This document shows, in pieces, positions 22,095 through 35,399 of a stretch of DNA of 64,000 bases (position 1 is the first letter of the stretch; the number at the start of each line of letters is the position of its first letter). The notes under the pieces are model-generated. The model ran no database searches and had not been told where the DNA came from. It saw only the letters and a list, made by a program, of their open reading frames with translations. A program made the translations under genes and the position numbers. This DNA is from Amaurobius ferox (Eukaryota > Arthropoda > Arachnida > Araneae > Amaurobiidae). The stretch is taken from assembly GCA_951213105.1 (NCBI GenBank), contig OX578137.1, forward strand, positions 73,078,604 through 73,142,603, written 5' to 3'.

Positions 22095-22860
22095 TTTTCT
22101 TAAGCACGAAGAGAACAGAAACTCGGCAGACAGTTTCATCTGTCGGAATATTGAGCACGTAGAGAGGTTAAACTCGGCACACAGTTTCGTCTAACATTTA
22201 CATCCATAAAATGGTAACATTTAGTTATATATTTGCTTCATTTACTACAGCATCTTTGAAGAATTCGCTCTCGGTTCACAGAGCACGTAGATAACAGAAA
22301 CTCGGCACACAGTTTCATCTCTCGGAACATTTACATCCATCAATTTTTATGTCATGTTGTTACATTATTATGTCATTTACTACGTTATCTTTGACGAAAT
22401 CGTTCTCGGCTTTCAGAGCACGTACAGAGGTGAAACTCGACAGTTTCATCTCAATAAACATCTTCATTTACTTAAATATCCCCTTCATTAAGTTAGGTCG
22501 TAATCGACTACCAGAGCAGGTAGAGATCTGAAATTCAGCAAAAACTTCCCTCTCGCAGAACATTTTCATCTATTCAAATTCACATGTCATTACGTTACAT
22601 CGTTAACTTGTTTATTTCGTCATATTTGACGGATTCGCTCTCGGATCTCTGACTATGTAGAAAACCAAAACTCGGCATACGGTTTCAACTCCAGGAACAT
22701 TTTATCTATGAAATTCTGACGTTATTATATTACATCCTTTTCGACTTCTAGATCAGGTAGGTTGCTAAAACTCAACATAAAGTTCCATTTCGCACGAACA
22801 TTTTTATTAATCCACATTTTCATGTTATTACATTATGTCGTTACGTTATATATACTATGC
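22095..22860 (+). repeat. Degenerate satellite-like array, about seven units
   Basis: The motif AGAGCACGTAGA-n-AAACTCGGCACACAGTTTC recurs near 22102, 22153, 22284, 22417, 22511, 22650 and 22751, with decreasing fidelity. It alternates with GTTACATTATGTCATT-like AT-rich spacer and GAATTCGCTCTCGG words. Spacing varies from about 50 to 140 bp, so units have been lost or shortened. The 76- and 60-codon frames overlapping it are not supported as genes. Confidence 0.75.
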
Positions 22861-22919
22861 CATTATGTTATAAAAACAAAGTTAAATTTAACATTTAAGA
22901 AACATATTTAACTAAGTTT

Positions 22920-23060
22920 AGACCATGATCGTACATCGCATAGCCGTAAAACATTGCATTGTGCCGCATATTAAAACCCACCATATTATCCTTAGTGCGG
23001 ATTCCTGGAATAAAATTTATTAATATAATACTACTACACAATTAGCTGCAGTCATTTTAA
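22920..23060 (+). repeat. Family F dispersed segment
   Basis: CATTGTGCCGCATATTAAAACCCACCAT resembles 10600-10640, 12240-12270 and 29735-29770. Each copy is followed at similar distance by TTCCTGRAA or AAGTTCC words and an AATAA-rich tract. Divergence is high and the element boundaries are unclear. Confidence 0.45.
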
Positions 23061-23192
23061 CTTTAAAATAACAGTATGAATTAAGATTATTATATTTATA
23101 ATTACAATAACTAATCTTATATTTAATGAAGATATGGTATGTGAGACCAGAAAAACTATTATTAAAAAACTGATTATGACATTTTATATTTG

Positions 23193-23510
23193 TTAACCTT
23201 TTAACAACGGCGGTACTGCAGTTGTATCACTGAAAATCACTTCTTCTACAACGGCTCTGATTCCACTGCTGTACCATCCTTTTTCACCCCCATTTTTCTT
23301 GGAAAGGAGAAGAACGCCTATTGTACCCAGTTGACTGTCTTGAATAATTTAGTAGCCCTTCCTCCAAGTTTCTCCTGGTGGAAGGGGAAATGACTTACGG
23401 ACAAAAGACAAGGTCATTGATGGCGTTTATTTAGACGGGTGGAATTTTTAGTTAGCTTGCCGTTCTGGAGTTGAAAACGTGGATTTTTGGAACCGTAACG
23501 TAAAGGTTAA
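23193..23510. mobile_element. Candidate MITE with ~17-bp imperfect TIRs
   Basis: The ends read TTAACCTTTTAACAACGG and, inverted, TTAACCTTTACGTTACGG; 14 of the first 17 positions agree. The 318-bp interior is GC-richer than its flanks and has no coding frame. Target duplication is unclear (TTAA/TAA near both ends). Confidence 0.45.
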
Positions 23511-23767
23511 TAAGCACATACCTTCTTGGTGCCTTTATACTTTTATGGGTCATTTATTGTTGAACCACCTTTCATGATTTATGATCTAATATCGTCACAC
23601 CACATTTGATGCATATTCTACCATGTCTGCACAATTGAGAACTTTGATCCATGTTCGGTCTCCAAACACCTGTTCCGAACTTAATGCATATATTATTAGC
23701 ATTATGTCTGTGTCTCACTGCTCAACCAAACGTCTAATTTTTCTCACCTATTCTGTTCATCTGTGCA

Positions 23768-24131
23768 GTACTAAAAAACTACTGAATATATTTTGCTGAA
23801 ATTTTATGTATACATTCTATGGACTAATTTGAATATTATCTAAAATTTTCGAAGCAATTTGTGAATTTTAATTCCGCTTAAAAATGCTTGAAACATTAGG
23901 TTTCATAGGGTTCAATGCATTTCATTTTTTCAACCCGGGTTCAATCCAAAACTATTTGGGTGATATTATTCATTTATACTCCCATAGGTTCTACAGACCG
24001 TTTGAACAACATACTAAAATTTCATTTTGATTAAGTCATTTTTACGGCAGTTATCGTGCTAACGGGCCGACAGACAAACAGAATGAACAAAGTCATAAAC
24101 ACTTTTCAACTTTGTTGCAAAGTGTTAACAA
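23768..24131 (-). repeat. Family B repeat, short copy B2
   Basis: It contains the conserved GAATATATTTTGCTGAAATT, CAACCCGGGTTCAATCCAAA and GGTGATATTATTCATTTA words and ends CACTTTTCAACTTTGTTGCAAAGTGTTAA, a hairpin of AAAGTG/CACTTT arms. Orientation is as in B1. The distal part found in B1 and B3 is missing. Confidence 0.8.
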
Positions 24132-26586
24132 AATAGAAATAACAGAAAGAGGAAGATTGTTATGACAATACATTCCCCTTTTCACATGATTAAAACTCAA
24201 ATTTTATTAAGCTATTCCACGATTGGTATGCATTTAAGGTAAAAAGTTCTAAAAATTAAAACTCTATAACAATTTTTGACCTAAAAACAATATTTAAAAT
24301 TATAGCTTTCCGGACTAGGGTCCTTTTGTACTATTTGAAGGAGTTCCTGTTTGTTTATGTTGAGTCAGTTAAAGTCAAAATACAAAAAAATAGGAAGGAA
24401 ATAATAAGTTGTGTCTAGATGAGCGTGTTGCAGTAACTTCAGACACTCGCCTGTTGTAGTGACAAATGAGAGAACGTTTTTTCTGATATTATTTAATAAC
24501 TGCTTTCGGCAACCAGCGCAGTTGTCTTTTGAAAACGCTCATAACTTGCAGTAGCTTTCTTGCAGTAACTGTCGACCGCGTACCTATGCTAGGCGAACAT
24601 TCCGGCAACAATTCATGCATTAGTCGTTAACCGTGTTTCCAACCGCTACGCGGGCGCATGTAATACACGTGAGTTGTTCACAATAAGTATAACCACAATA
24701 AGTATTTCATAAAAAGCGAAACGCATACTGCGTAATGCGTGATGTAAACGATTTATTAAAAATTCGCGATATACATTCTGTAATAAAGTATATTTAATTG
24801 AAATATTTCATTCTGTATTAACAGATTTCTTAAATTCTGCATAAATTACAGTTTACGTTGTTAATGTTTTATTAAGAGGATATTTTAATTGACATATTTC
24901 ATTCTGTATTAAAAAAATTTCTGAATTTCACAGAAATTTCGATTCATGATGATCCTGTGAGAGAAAACTATAGAAAAATCCTTAGATGGAAAAAAGTCCT
25001 ACCGTCATTTCAAAGCCGAATCAGTTGTACATAATTCCGCGCAACGTAAGTCATTCCATTCACGTGGCGAAAATGACCGTAACATAGTTGATGTGTGTGT
25101 ATATTTTTATTCCGCACAGAAATCGAAACTAATATTTGAAAATAAAATGTACACTATGCAAAACTTGCTCTTATATGCTGACAGATAATATATTACTTTC
25201 AATTTTTTATCCATATTAACAATAATTAAATGCGTGACACTGTTGACGGATAATAATTATACGCATCAAAAATGAATAATAAAATTGTGTTTCTCACATT
25301 CCTTAATTATCATAAAGTGGTAAAACTTTAGATAGTACTAAACGAAATTCTAAGTGATATTATTCTAGAATTTAATGCCGCTGCTGTAGCCATCTATTGG
25401 GAAAAAAAGATTATTTTTCGAACGTAGTCACACTATTGCCGATTCCCGGGAAAAAGAGCATATATAAGCAATTTCGCAAAAAATATCGTTAAAATTTTAA
25501 TAAAATGACATGCTTTTCGAGTTAGAATCGTAATTTCGTTTTCTACTTATGAAATTAAGAGATGAACTCAACTCATCACTGAGGGACAATGACACAAATG
25601 ACGAATTTACTGTTTTATGACGTCAAAACTATATGTGATATTATTGACAACTATTTTTTCTTGAAAAATATGTAGAGCAGACTGCATTCTAAATAAATTC
25701 TGCTAAAATATTTTTCATTTATAATTTTTTTTTAAAACTCAAGGGACCCAACATTAACGATATCAGAAGAAATTCAGCCATAAGATAAACTTTAAAAACT
25801 CGACGTCTAGTGATCGGAAGGCTAGTGAACGAAAGCTTCGATCACGCGTGGACCTTGTAACCTGCGGAAATCAGATTTAGGTAAAATATATCTGTTTGCA
25901 ATTCTTGGAAAACTTTTTAATAACCAACTTTTGTCAACTTTTCCTTTTCAGTGAAATGATCAAGTATTTTTGTACTGCGTGTATGCAGAATGTTAATCTA
26001 AACGTAGTATGTATGCAGTATTTTTAGGTTTTTCATGAAAAATAATTAACGTATCACTAAGCATTTTCTGTTTATTTTTGTTTGTCTTTTGTAATAATTG
26101 TACAAAACATGCATGTATTTCAGTATCTTATGTATTTTACTAATCTATATAAAATAACTTGTTTATAATTGTAGGTACTACTACAAATTCATTTCAACAA
26201 CGTCGTTGAACTTTTCATAAAAATACTGTTGAACAATCACTGCTAAACACTGATAATTGGAAACTATATAAAATTACATTTTCGAATGCAAAGATTAACT
26301 ATTAAGAAGTCTGGCAAATATTTGAGAACAGCATTCTGGATAAAGTTTGCGAATGAACTTAAACAAATTAAGAAACTTGTGAAATTTCGAAACATGGTTG
26401 ATAATTGGGAATCCGATAAGATAAACCAATTTAAATAGGAAATAAAATTAAAACAAAAATTAATTTGTTAAACTGGTTTGATTTAGAAAGTACTATCAGA
26501 TAAAAATCAAACGTAATTAATGTCAATATAAATGTAAGAACACTGTATGAAATAAAACCTTTTATTATTAACATCTATTCAATAGA
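24132..26586. other. Non-coding stretch with a CpG-containing block
   Basis: 24420-24680 is less AT-rich with several CG dinucleotides (GTCGACCGCGTACC, ACGCGGGCGCATG). A unit with ATATTTCATTCTGTATTAA repeats at about 24800 and 24890. A TATATAAG word at about 25457 has no gene behind it. The rest is plain AT-rich sequence. Confidence 0.45.
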
Positions 26587-27503
26587 CATGGTGTCCCACA
26601 GAAAGTAAACAGTAAAATAATATTTTAAACCGTTACTTGTAGATCCATAGTTCCAATTGCAAACATGCTTTACATAAGGAAGTTATGAAATATTAATTTA
26701 AATTCCGTACCATATATTTGTAGAAAGTTGAAAAAATTAACTTTTTATACAGCCACTTTATCGATCAAGGCCAGTTTACAAAACTGTTATCCATACCGTA
26801 TTTAGTATAACTGAAAAAAAATGTGGCATAATTAACATTTAATTTATATTTTGACTTAATTAACATTGGCTTAAATAACGTAATTAACATTGGCTTAATT
26901 AACATTAATTAACAAGTTCATTGGGAAATAAGAGGACATCCACAAATGAACTTCGATTGCAAATAATTATCAAAATTTTTACCATTTCTTCAAATTTATG
27001 TCATGCAAATAAAGCTATTATTATATAGATTCATAGTTTGTATTTAAGCATTCAAGTAACTCTGCTATATAACAACATTTAATGATTCCGTTCAGTAATG
27101 TCGAACTCTGTGAGATGATTTTGCTTTACGGCGAATGCAGCCGATCTTCAAAATTACATCTGGCATATAGATTGCTGGCATTATATAGCATACAGCTGGC
27201 ATATAGATTCAAAACTACAGCTGGCATATAGATTGCAAGCAACAGGCTCATTTAAAATATGGCTCAGGAAAACAACGAGTACTAACGAAAAATGATGCAA
27301 TATTTTAGCTAATTACTCGCCCTATTGATATGCTAAGGTCCGGGACGTAAGTAATGAGCAATATCTTCCTTGTTCTACCCGAAACTGCTCCCTGTCTACT
27401 TGAATACATCATCTTTTATAAATCATTTTTGCAATGAGAATTATAGATCTACAACCAACTGTTCAAAAGCTCTTTCACTATTCACTTTCTATGGGACACC
27501 ATG
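26587..27503. mobile_element. Non-autonomous DNA transposon with ~95-bp TIRs
   Basis: The left end reads CATGGTGTCCCACAGAAAGT and the right end, inverted, CATGGTGTCCCATAGAAAGT. Homology continues inwards for about 95 bp (TTGTAGATC...ATTGCAAA...ATG) at roughly 70 percent by eye. The 917-bp interior has no transposase, only AT-rich DNA and a short tandem of CTGGCATATAGATT near 27160-27230. This fits a deletion derivative of a long-TIR cut-and-paste element; the superfamily is not determinable from what I see. Confidence 0.75.
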
Positions 27504-28012
27504 TATAACCGAATCCACTTATCACAAATTTTGTTTATAGCAAAAAATCGGCCATCACGATATCTATAGGGGTTCCTAATCATAGAGAGGCAATTTCCAA
27601 TACATATGCAAATATGAATATCGAAGCTATTATTTATCTTAAGCTACTTAATAAGTTGTATAGACAGAAAATATAAGACTTTTAATTAATATTTTTCATG
27701 TGTATAAAATCTTAAGGAATAACCAGGAAAATACATAAGTATTTTATATTGTATTTTATTGTTATCGAACTGAACAATCAACGTAATGTATTTAATAAAC
27801 TTATGAATATCTACGATAATTGCCTAGCCATTAAGATGTGTAAAACAATATTTACATAACTTGTTAATATCTTATACTGACTATTTTGAAATCAGATATT
27901 CAATTTATTTAGCAATGCTGTTATTATTGAATATTGATCAAACTCACGTTTTGGAGAAACAATTATTATGATGTAACTTGATGATAAACATGGTCTTCTA
28001 GTCCCCAATTTT
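27504..28012. other. AT-rich stretch, nothing recognised
   Basis: No gene or repeat boundary recognised. Confidence 0.5.
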
Positions 28013-29410
28013 TAACCCTTTACAACAAAGTTGAAAAGTGCTTATGACTTTGTTCATTCTGTTTGTCTGTCTGTCTGTCCGTCTGTCTGTCTGTCTGCCT
28101 GTCTGTCCGTTAGCACGATAACTGCCGTAAAAATGACTTAATCAAAATGAAATTTTAGTATGTTGTTGAGACGGTCTGTAGCACCTATGGGAATATAAAT
28201 GAATAATATCACCCCATTAGTTTTGGATTGAACCCGGGTTGAAAAAATGAAATACATTGAGCCCTATGGGACCTACATTTTCAAACATTTTTAAGCGGAT
28301 TTAAAATTCACAAATTGCATAGAAAATTTTAGGTAATATTCAAATTGTTCCATAAAATATATAAAAAAAAATTGAGCGAAATATATTCAGTAGTTTTTTA
28401 AATAAAAATTAAAATAATAATTACACTTCTTATATGAAACGATCACGTGAACATGATATGAAACGATCACATAATCCACTTCAAAATAATATATGGCATC
28501 CATCTTGTTTCAAAATCGTGATTTTTTAAGTTCTTTTTAATTCATATTGAGTGTTGTATATGTCCTAAAACTACTTTATTTTTGTTTAAATTCTGTGTAT
28601 CTACATACTGAAACAAAGCAAATACAGTAAATTTGAGTTTAAATGATCATCCAAATTTGATTATTTCCACAACTTACCTATTTTTCACCTATGTAAAATG
28701 TAAACAGCAAAATATGTAGAAGGAGTTGTATTAGAAATGCTGTATTTCTTTAACACAAAAATAATTTAGCCCATGGAGTCTGCATGGCTGATATGAATGA
28801 AACATTCATTGATTTTACAAAGAGACGGACGATTTTTTTCGATGAAGTTTTAAGCATAGAGTTTAATTACTTGTAGCTCCATGGTCTTAATTTTTAAATA
28901 AAATATATTATTATAGTATTGTGATGAATGAAATGAATGGGAGAAAGTTATGAATGAAATGATGTTTTTATAGAGAGATCCAGGCGTGTTATTTTTTTAT
29001 GACGTCATTTGAATGAATTTCAGTTGTTTTCGATGAAGTTTTCAAATATAATAAATTATCGTAGTATTATGATAGTTTTAAAAATATTACCATGGAATGT
29101 ATCGCATTTTAGAGATATTTAAACCAGGCAATTTATATTTCAATGCCGTCATTTGAATGAAGTGCATTTTTTTCAATGAAGGCTTAAGTTTTCAAATATA
29201 ATGAATTAATGAAGTATTGTGATAAGTTTTAAAATATTACCGAGGAATGTATTGCATTTTAGACTTTTTTAGATCAAATTGTAATGAAGTTGAAAAAGTG
29301 TTTCATAATCAATGCTTTAAGCATGATTGATCTTTCTTGTTTATCTATTATATGATTTTGAAGTTCAATGTAAAGGACGGTTAAGTACTGCATTATTAAG
29401 AAAAAAGGAC
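28013..29410 (+). repeat. Family B repeat, long copy B3
   Basis: Starts TTTACAACAAAGTTGAAAAG (hairpin end) and then has a long GTCTGTCTGTCTGTCC tract. Next come the conserved CGATAACTGCCGTAAAAATG, AACCCGGGTTGAAAAAATG and TAATATTCAAATTGTTCC words. Beyond 28400 it stays collinear with inverted copy B1 (CATCCATCTTG, TTTGAGTTTAAATGATCAT, AAGCATTGATTAT in inverse). Between 28830 and 29270 there is a roughly 135-bp tandem with TTTTCAAATATAATRAATTA and TTACCRWGGAATGTATYGCATTTTAGA. No coding frame. Confidence 0.75.
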
Positions 29411-32400
29411 TGTTTTACATGCATTTCTAGACTTTATATGTTAAAAGTTGTAAAATGTTTAACTCCGTAAACTTCCGTAAGGAGCACAGGGTTAAGTTGA
29501 ATCACTGTTATCTATGTCGCTTAGCATTACGTTCATATATCGCAATGGTGAAGAATACTTCACCATATCTCTCCGAAAATGCAAGACTGGTGGAATGGCT
29601 GAAATCAACTGTGACCGTCTAAAACATTCCACGGTCTCCTTCCTTTAAAGTACAATATGGTGAATAAAAAATATAAAATATTAATGGACTTAATTCTAAG
29701 ATTAGAATTGGCCCCTAATAGTGTATTTCTGTACATTGCCGAAGTGAAAACCCACCATAATTAATTTGGTATGTGTTGCAAGGTTTTTCTTCTGAAAAGC
29801 AACTTGATTAATAACATTAAATTAATTTCACTTATCCAATAAACAGACGTTAAATTGCTCAAACAAAACTTTATTAATTATTATATAGCATATCGTTCTT
29901 AACTTCAACTCACATAAGCTACTAAACTATCTCCAGATTTGTGAAAGTGTTATCATGTTGGAATTTTTCATTTGTATTAAAAAATTCGAAATGCTGTTAT
30001 CGCAGTTTTTTTTAATATATTTTCTACATGAACATGCTACTTCTTCACCGATGTTCAAATCATTCCATCAACTCTTGCCAAGTTTAAAATTCGGCATCTG
30101 CTACAGGATGATTATAAGAAACAATTACAAAGTTCTTAATAGTAATAATTGCTGAATTCTACCTGTCATCAATATCTTTATTACATAGATAACTTTATTG
30201 CCGGAGACACTACCAATAGATAGTGGGATATTTCTCTAGCTAATAATACAGGCATTTGTGCAATAGTAAGCAATCACTCACATATGCGTCGTCTTCATTC
30301 GGGCTCTTAAGCACATAAAATGGCTTAACTGCACTTGTAGAAATTTAACATACTATTTGAGCAACTTCACAAAACCTTTTGATGACTGACGAAGCTTGCA
30401 AAACTACGCATTCAGTTTCAAATGTTTAGTAGTTTGAGTTCAGACAGCATAAGGACACAGTGTTAGCCACTGCTGCTTGATGTCAATACCGTTCATAGTC
30501 GATACTGTTGCTAGAGAAGACGATGACAATATTCAAATTGGTTGTCGACTTTCTACTCCAATTATTCGCATCAGTAAACCTAGGTTTTGCGTCTAGGTTT
30601 TTAATGACAAATAAATTGAGTTAAGAGATAAATATACTTTTAAAGTTTTATTGTATATTTATGTTTTGCTTTGGAATAATATTTGATAAAGTAAATATGA
30701 ATATAGAACTATAAATATATTTCTTTTTCTTAGGAGAAATATTTGAAAAAGTAAATCTAAAGATAAAATAAATAGCACACTAAAATGTATTCCATGAGTA
30801 TTTCTTTACTAAGAATAAAATTTTGTCCATTCTGTTACGTTAAACACAAAATAACCCGAGGAAAGAAACCTTTTAAAATTGCCTAGAACCTCAAAATGCA
30901 CATTTTTGGGTAATACCTAAAAGAATGTCAAATTGGTGATTATTCTCTGCCTTTTGGCGAGTTTAGAGGCACCCTGTGACCAAACAGTTTACTTCTTAAC
31001 AATATATCAATAGGCCTCGATGCAGGGGATAGACCTATGCAAACTAACATATTCGTAGTAGTTTGAAACTTTATTAAAACTGTATCTACTGCTTAACGTA
31101 TCTCCCTCATCTTTATGAAAAAAACAGCAGAACGCCAAAATTAAGCATTCCTACAGATTCAAGCGCAGACAGAAGACATTTCCTTAATATATAATTTAAT
31201 GAATTAAATAATTTAATTACATCATAATTTAATTACAACATATGCTTATTCTTTTAATTTCTAGACACCTTCAGCGACCCAGCCTGGCCAGTCTTTTTTT
31301 AAGTTTTAACTTACAGTAGCTATCAGGCGTATAGGGCATGATATGCAATAAAAGTAGGTATTTTCATGAACTATAAATTACCAATGAAGTTATAACCAAC
31401 CACCAGCATGTGCATTAAATCTCAAGGCTCTACGATAGTTGTATGTATGTTTCATACTAGAAAATAACGTTTCATTCTCCCAAAAACTTCTATAATTTCT
31501 ATTTAATATTCTAAAACCCTACAACGGATTTACTAATGGTAAGTTGGACCAGATTATGCAGACCTGTAAAGATATACATGCACATCTGCATACTGAAAGG
31601 CACATACATCTAGGATTACAATATATATTTTTATAAGTTATCTCATTAAAATCATAAAAGCTGACAAAGATGAAAAACACAAAACAAGACAAAAATCTCA
31701 CACAAAAGCGCAAGTACAATACCGCGTATTATGGAGCAAATAGAACCAATTAAGTTACATCGTATTTTATTAGTATGGCTAGTAAATAAAAAGAAATTAT
31801 TAAAAGATGGAGTCCATAGCAAAGGTAATTTAACAAAGCATATTATTGCAGTTTATTTTATTTTTACTGCCCTTTGAAGTCGAGATATAATTGGAGTTTC
31901 CTATGTAAGTCTTCTACTATCCTCAACTTCTGGTTTGTAAAATTAAATGTGAAGATTTTACAAATACTTTATTATCATTTAATTTGTAATTTTAAATGTA
32001 GTATTATAAAACAAAAGTTAGGTTTTAATAAAAAAATGCTGTCTGTAAATTTCCGTAAAGTTTATTATGAAACGTAAGTACGCAAAAAACATCATAGCAG
32101 GGAAAATCAAAAATATTTAAAATACAATACTTACAAAAATAACTATCTAGACAGCAACAATTTTTCCATGCTCTTCAACTAACATTAAATTATTATTTAA
32201 TAAGCTTTGGCATTTTCCATACTTTTAGATGAAAATTCTTAAATTCTTAATGTTATTAATTTCAGATGCTATCTGCTTCATTTATCGTTCAAGACATGAA
32301 AACTCATTTAAGAAACAATGAAGTTAAATTGCCCTTCGAAATAAGAGTCTTTAATAAAACTGAATTTTGATCGTTTGTCACATTTTTTGCTCGCAAAAGT

Positions 32401-35040
32401 GTGCAAAATATTTAATTAGATAACACCATGGACAGAGTTTAAGCTTTTTAAATTTATTTTTTTTTACTTAAACGTTTATTTTTTTACAAGAAATTTTATA
32501 CACAGCATAAATATTTTACAACGTAAAAATTAAAAGTTTTTTTTGTCTAAACTTGAGATTGGGTCAAGAAAATTGGGAAATATATTTTTACCATATAAAA
32601 GAAAACATTTTACTCTGAATTCGAACAACGTTGTCCTGTCTTTATAAAATAATTAAAAAGTTACATTTACGTATTTTATACTTTGGATTTAATTAGATTT
32701 AATTATGTGATAAAGTTAACCCAACAGTGAATCATATTTTTTATGCTTCAAATGTATGCTTTTATTTTATATGATTAAATTTTTATGTGTAAACGAATAC
32801 TTTTGAACAGACTGAAAGTCTTTTCAAAACATAGTTAAACAAATTATTATTTCTGGTCTCAACATAGTCTTAACCAATTTAAGGAATAAAAGTTCTACTC
32901 AAATTCAAAGTGAATTTAATTATTTTGGCTGCTAATGTATAAAAATATTTAATATAAAAACTATACAAAACCAATATTAAATTTCCTATAAAAACTTCAA
33001 AGGAAGTTACATTTTTTTTTCATATTGGTTTATAATGGTAAGTAATAAAATGAGTCTTTTGTTTAAAAAATTAAGTATATCAAATGAAACAATTGTAAAT
33101 AAATCATACCTCAACTGCAATGCAGATGGCCCAATTTGGATGAGATATAATTCAGTAACGGATATGGATATATATAAAAATCTAATGTAGAATGTCTGTA
33201 GATAAGGTCATGGATCAGTAATGCCAATTTTTTTATTCTCCTGGCTAAATTTTAGAGATCAAAGAAAAACATTTCTACTTTCTATTCATTTTGAAAATTC
33301 CTCACATAAATCGACAAGCAATAGAAACCAATAAACTCTATCAATAAGGATTTTACATTCATTTTTTAAATGTTTAAAACTTTTATTATGCCTCGGGAAA
33401 AGTTCTGAATATCCTTAGAAAGTTGTTGAAATGTATTTACTTTATTGATAACTGTTATTTGTTTCGCTTTTTATTCCTAGAATATTTTTTTGATTTTCAT
33501 TGATATGTGAAGTGACTTGTGAAATATTTAAGTATAAAATAAGTGAAAAAATGTTGAAGTTTTTAAAAATACTTTTCTATGTGCTGATAAGTTCATTATA
33601 AAGAAAACTATTGCACATATTTAATATGGTGTTTTAGACTGCAATTTTGGCTTTTAAAATGTCAATTATACAGATTTTGTAACTACAATTTTCAACTACA
33701 ATTTTGTAAGACTAGATTTCTTCCATATGAAAACTTTTAATGTCCAATTTTGTGTTTATTACTTAAGGTAAATATCAGATGTGTATTTTTAAGGTAGGAA
33801 AATGTTGGCATGATATTATGAGAAAAAAGGCTAGCGTCCTCTTATGGATGCCCAAATTGAGAAAGTGCAGAGAGATTGTATCCGTTGTATTTACAATTAT
33901 TTAAATATTACCCCTTACTTCATAAATGGAATGAGGATGCAAATATGAGGGGGATAATCTAATGATGAAGATCTACTGCATTTACTACATTTTTATACTA
34001 CTACTTTTCTATACTACTGCATTTCTATACTACTGAATTTCTATTCATGATCTACTACATGACTATACGCGATATTTATTTGAATATATTAGGTTGTGGA
34101 TGATAAGGTGGTCATGTCTGCACCATAACAACACGTTTGACAAGTATAAAGAAAACCAAAAGTTTATATGTATTCAGATATATACCATTTTGAGAGACCA
34201 GAAATGTCAAACTTACTATTACATCAAGAAAGTGCTAGTCTTTGTAACTGTATAACTAACGTTACATAGCACATAAAAGGAATCTGATTATCGCAAGAAC
34301 AGTAATGTGAAGAATACACATATAAATGAAATGGAGTAAAATATTTTTATCTAATGTTTATTACTAGGAATTGATAGATAAATGAGTTAAATAGAAAGTA
34401 GTGTAATTGGTGACTTTTTTAACCATCAACATTAAATATATGTAAAGTATTTCGCTGCAGAAGTAATAGTGTTTTCATGCGTACATATTCATAGTACATA
34501 AATGAGCCGATCACAAAGCATTAACCTTAATAATGCATCATGCACTTTACTATTTCACTTGGCATATTAGTATTGCCCAGTATATTTGCAATGGACAGAG
34601 AAGAACACCTTAGCACATTTATCTCAACGACAATTTAGTATTGTGTGTGCAAAGAAGAATTTTGGTAAATTTACTGTTGCTAATTCGCATTTTTTGTGTT
34701 CTGTTTTGAGTATGAAAATATTGATTTTTGGTCTCATTTTTGTTTTGGAAACTGTTTCGATATTTTTTAACATTCAGCGACAGCAATACGTTTTGATAAG
34801 CTGGTTGAGCAAATGAAGATGAGTAAAAGATAAAACTGATAAGGGACAGTTTAGTAATGGTTAAAATGAAGTGGGAACTGCTCATAATTGAAATATCCTT
34901 CATATTACTGACATTTTTGAAGCTTTTACATTGTTATTGATTATAGTATCCTTGCTACTGAAACACGCACCTTTCGTTGAGGATTGACAATTAAATCGCA
35001 GATTCCAACTTCCAAAAATATCTGGAGGTACACCACTTAT
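29411..35040. other. Long AT-rich stretch without recognisable genes
   Basis: A family F-like segment is at 29700-29800 (CATTGCCGAAGTGAAAACCCACCAT). Short open frames (60-76 codons) at 29955, 31519, 31874 and 34586 have AT-driven composition and no recognisable motif. I saw no terminal repeats, SINE heads or transposase fragments here, so this is the least repetitive part of the window. Confidence 0.5.
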
Positions 35041-35064
35041 TTGGGAATAAACACGCTAGACGTT

Positions 35065-35390
35065 TCAGCACATCTCTACGAAGTTCTTATAAAAAACATA
35101 GTCGAAATTTAAATATTTTGAATCAAGTAAACTCATTGGAACGTATAAAGTCACTGAAACACTTAAGTTAGATGGAAAGGCTATGCCTGTTTCAAAAAAA
35201 CCCAGCACCCAAGATAATTCATCTTCTGAATCGTATGTCATGTTGAAGATGGATGTTCTGCGGATTTCCTCATACATCAAGAGAACAAATGAAAGAAATA
35301 TACAGAGGTATTTTATATTGAAATATTCCTTCAGATGAATAAAAGCGCAGCTTTGCATTTAAATAAATGCCAGTAAAAAACCTATATATC
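35065..35390 (-). repeat. Family D unit D1, the only one with a long open frame
   Basis: On the minus strand a 97-codon frame (35358-35065) contains KYLCIFLSFVLLMYEEIRR, SIFNMTYDSEDELSWVLGFF and a second hydrophobic stretch. The homologous segments at 38.2, 39.15, 40.24, 40.7, 41.15, 49.8 and 53.9 kb share GATGGATGGRATCCAGATTTT-like sequence. Those I translated (38.2, 40.24, 40.7, 49.8 kb) have stops or frameshifts in the aligned frame. This is either the last open relic of an old coding repeat or a chance frame in a non-coding one. No family recognised; function unknown. Confidence 0.4.
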
Positions 35391-35399
35391 TTACAACGG

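Noticed and set aside
22095..22860. CRISPR-like array
   Set aside because: Units are diverged and irregularly spaced, spacers are themselves related AT-rich sequence, and the genome is eukaryotic.
25450..25470. TATATAAG as a core promoter
   Set aside because: No coding sequence, initiator or conserved context follows; such words are frequent by chance in AT-rich DNA.
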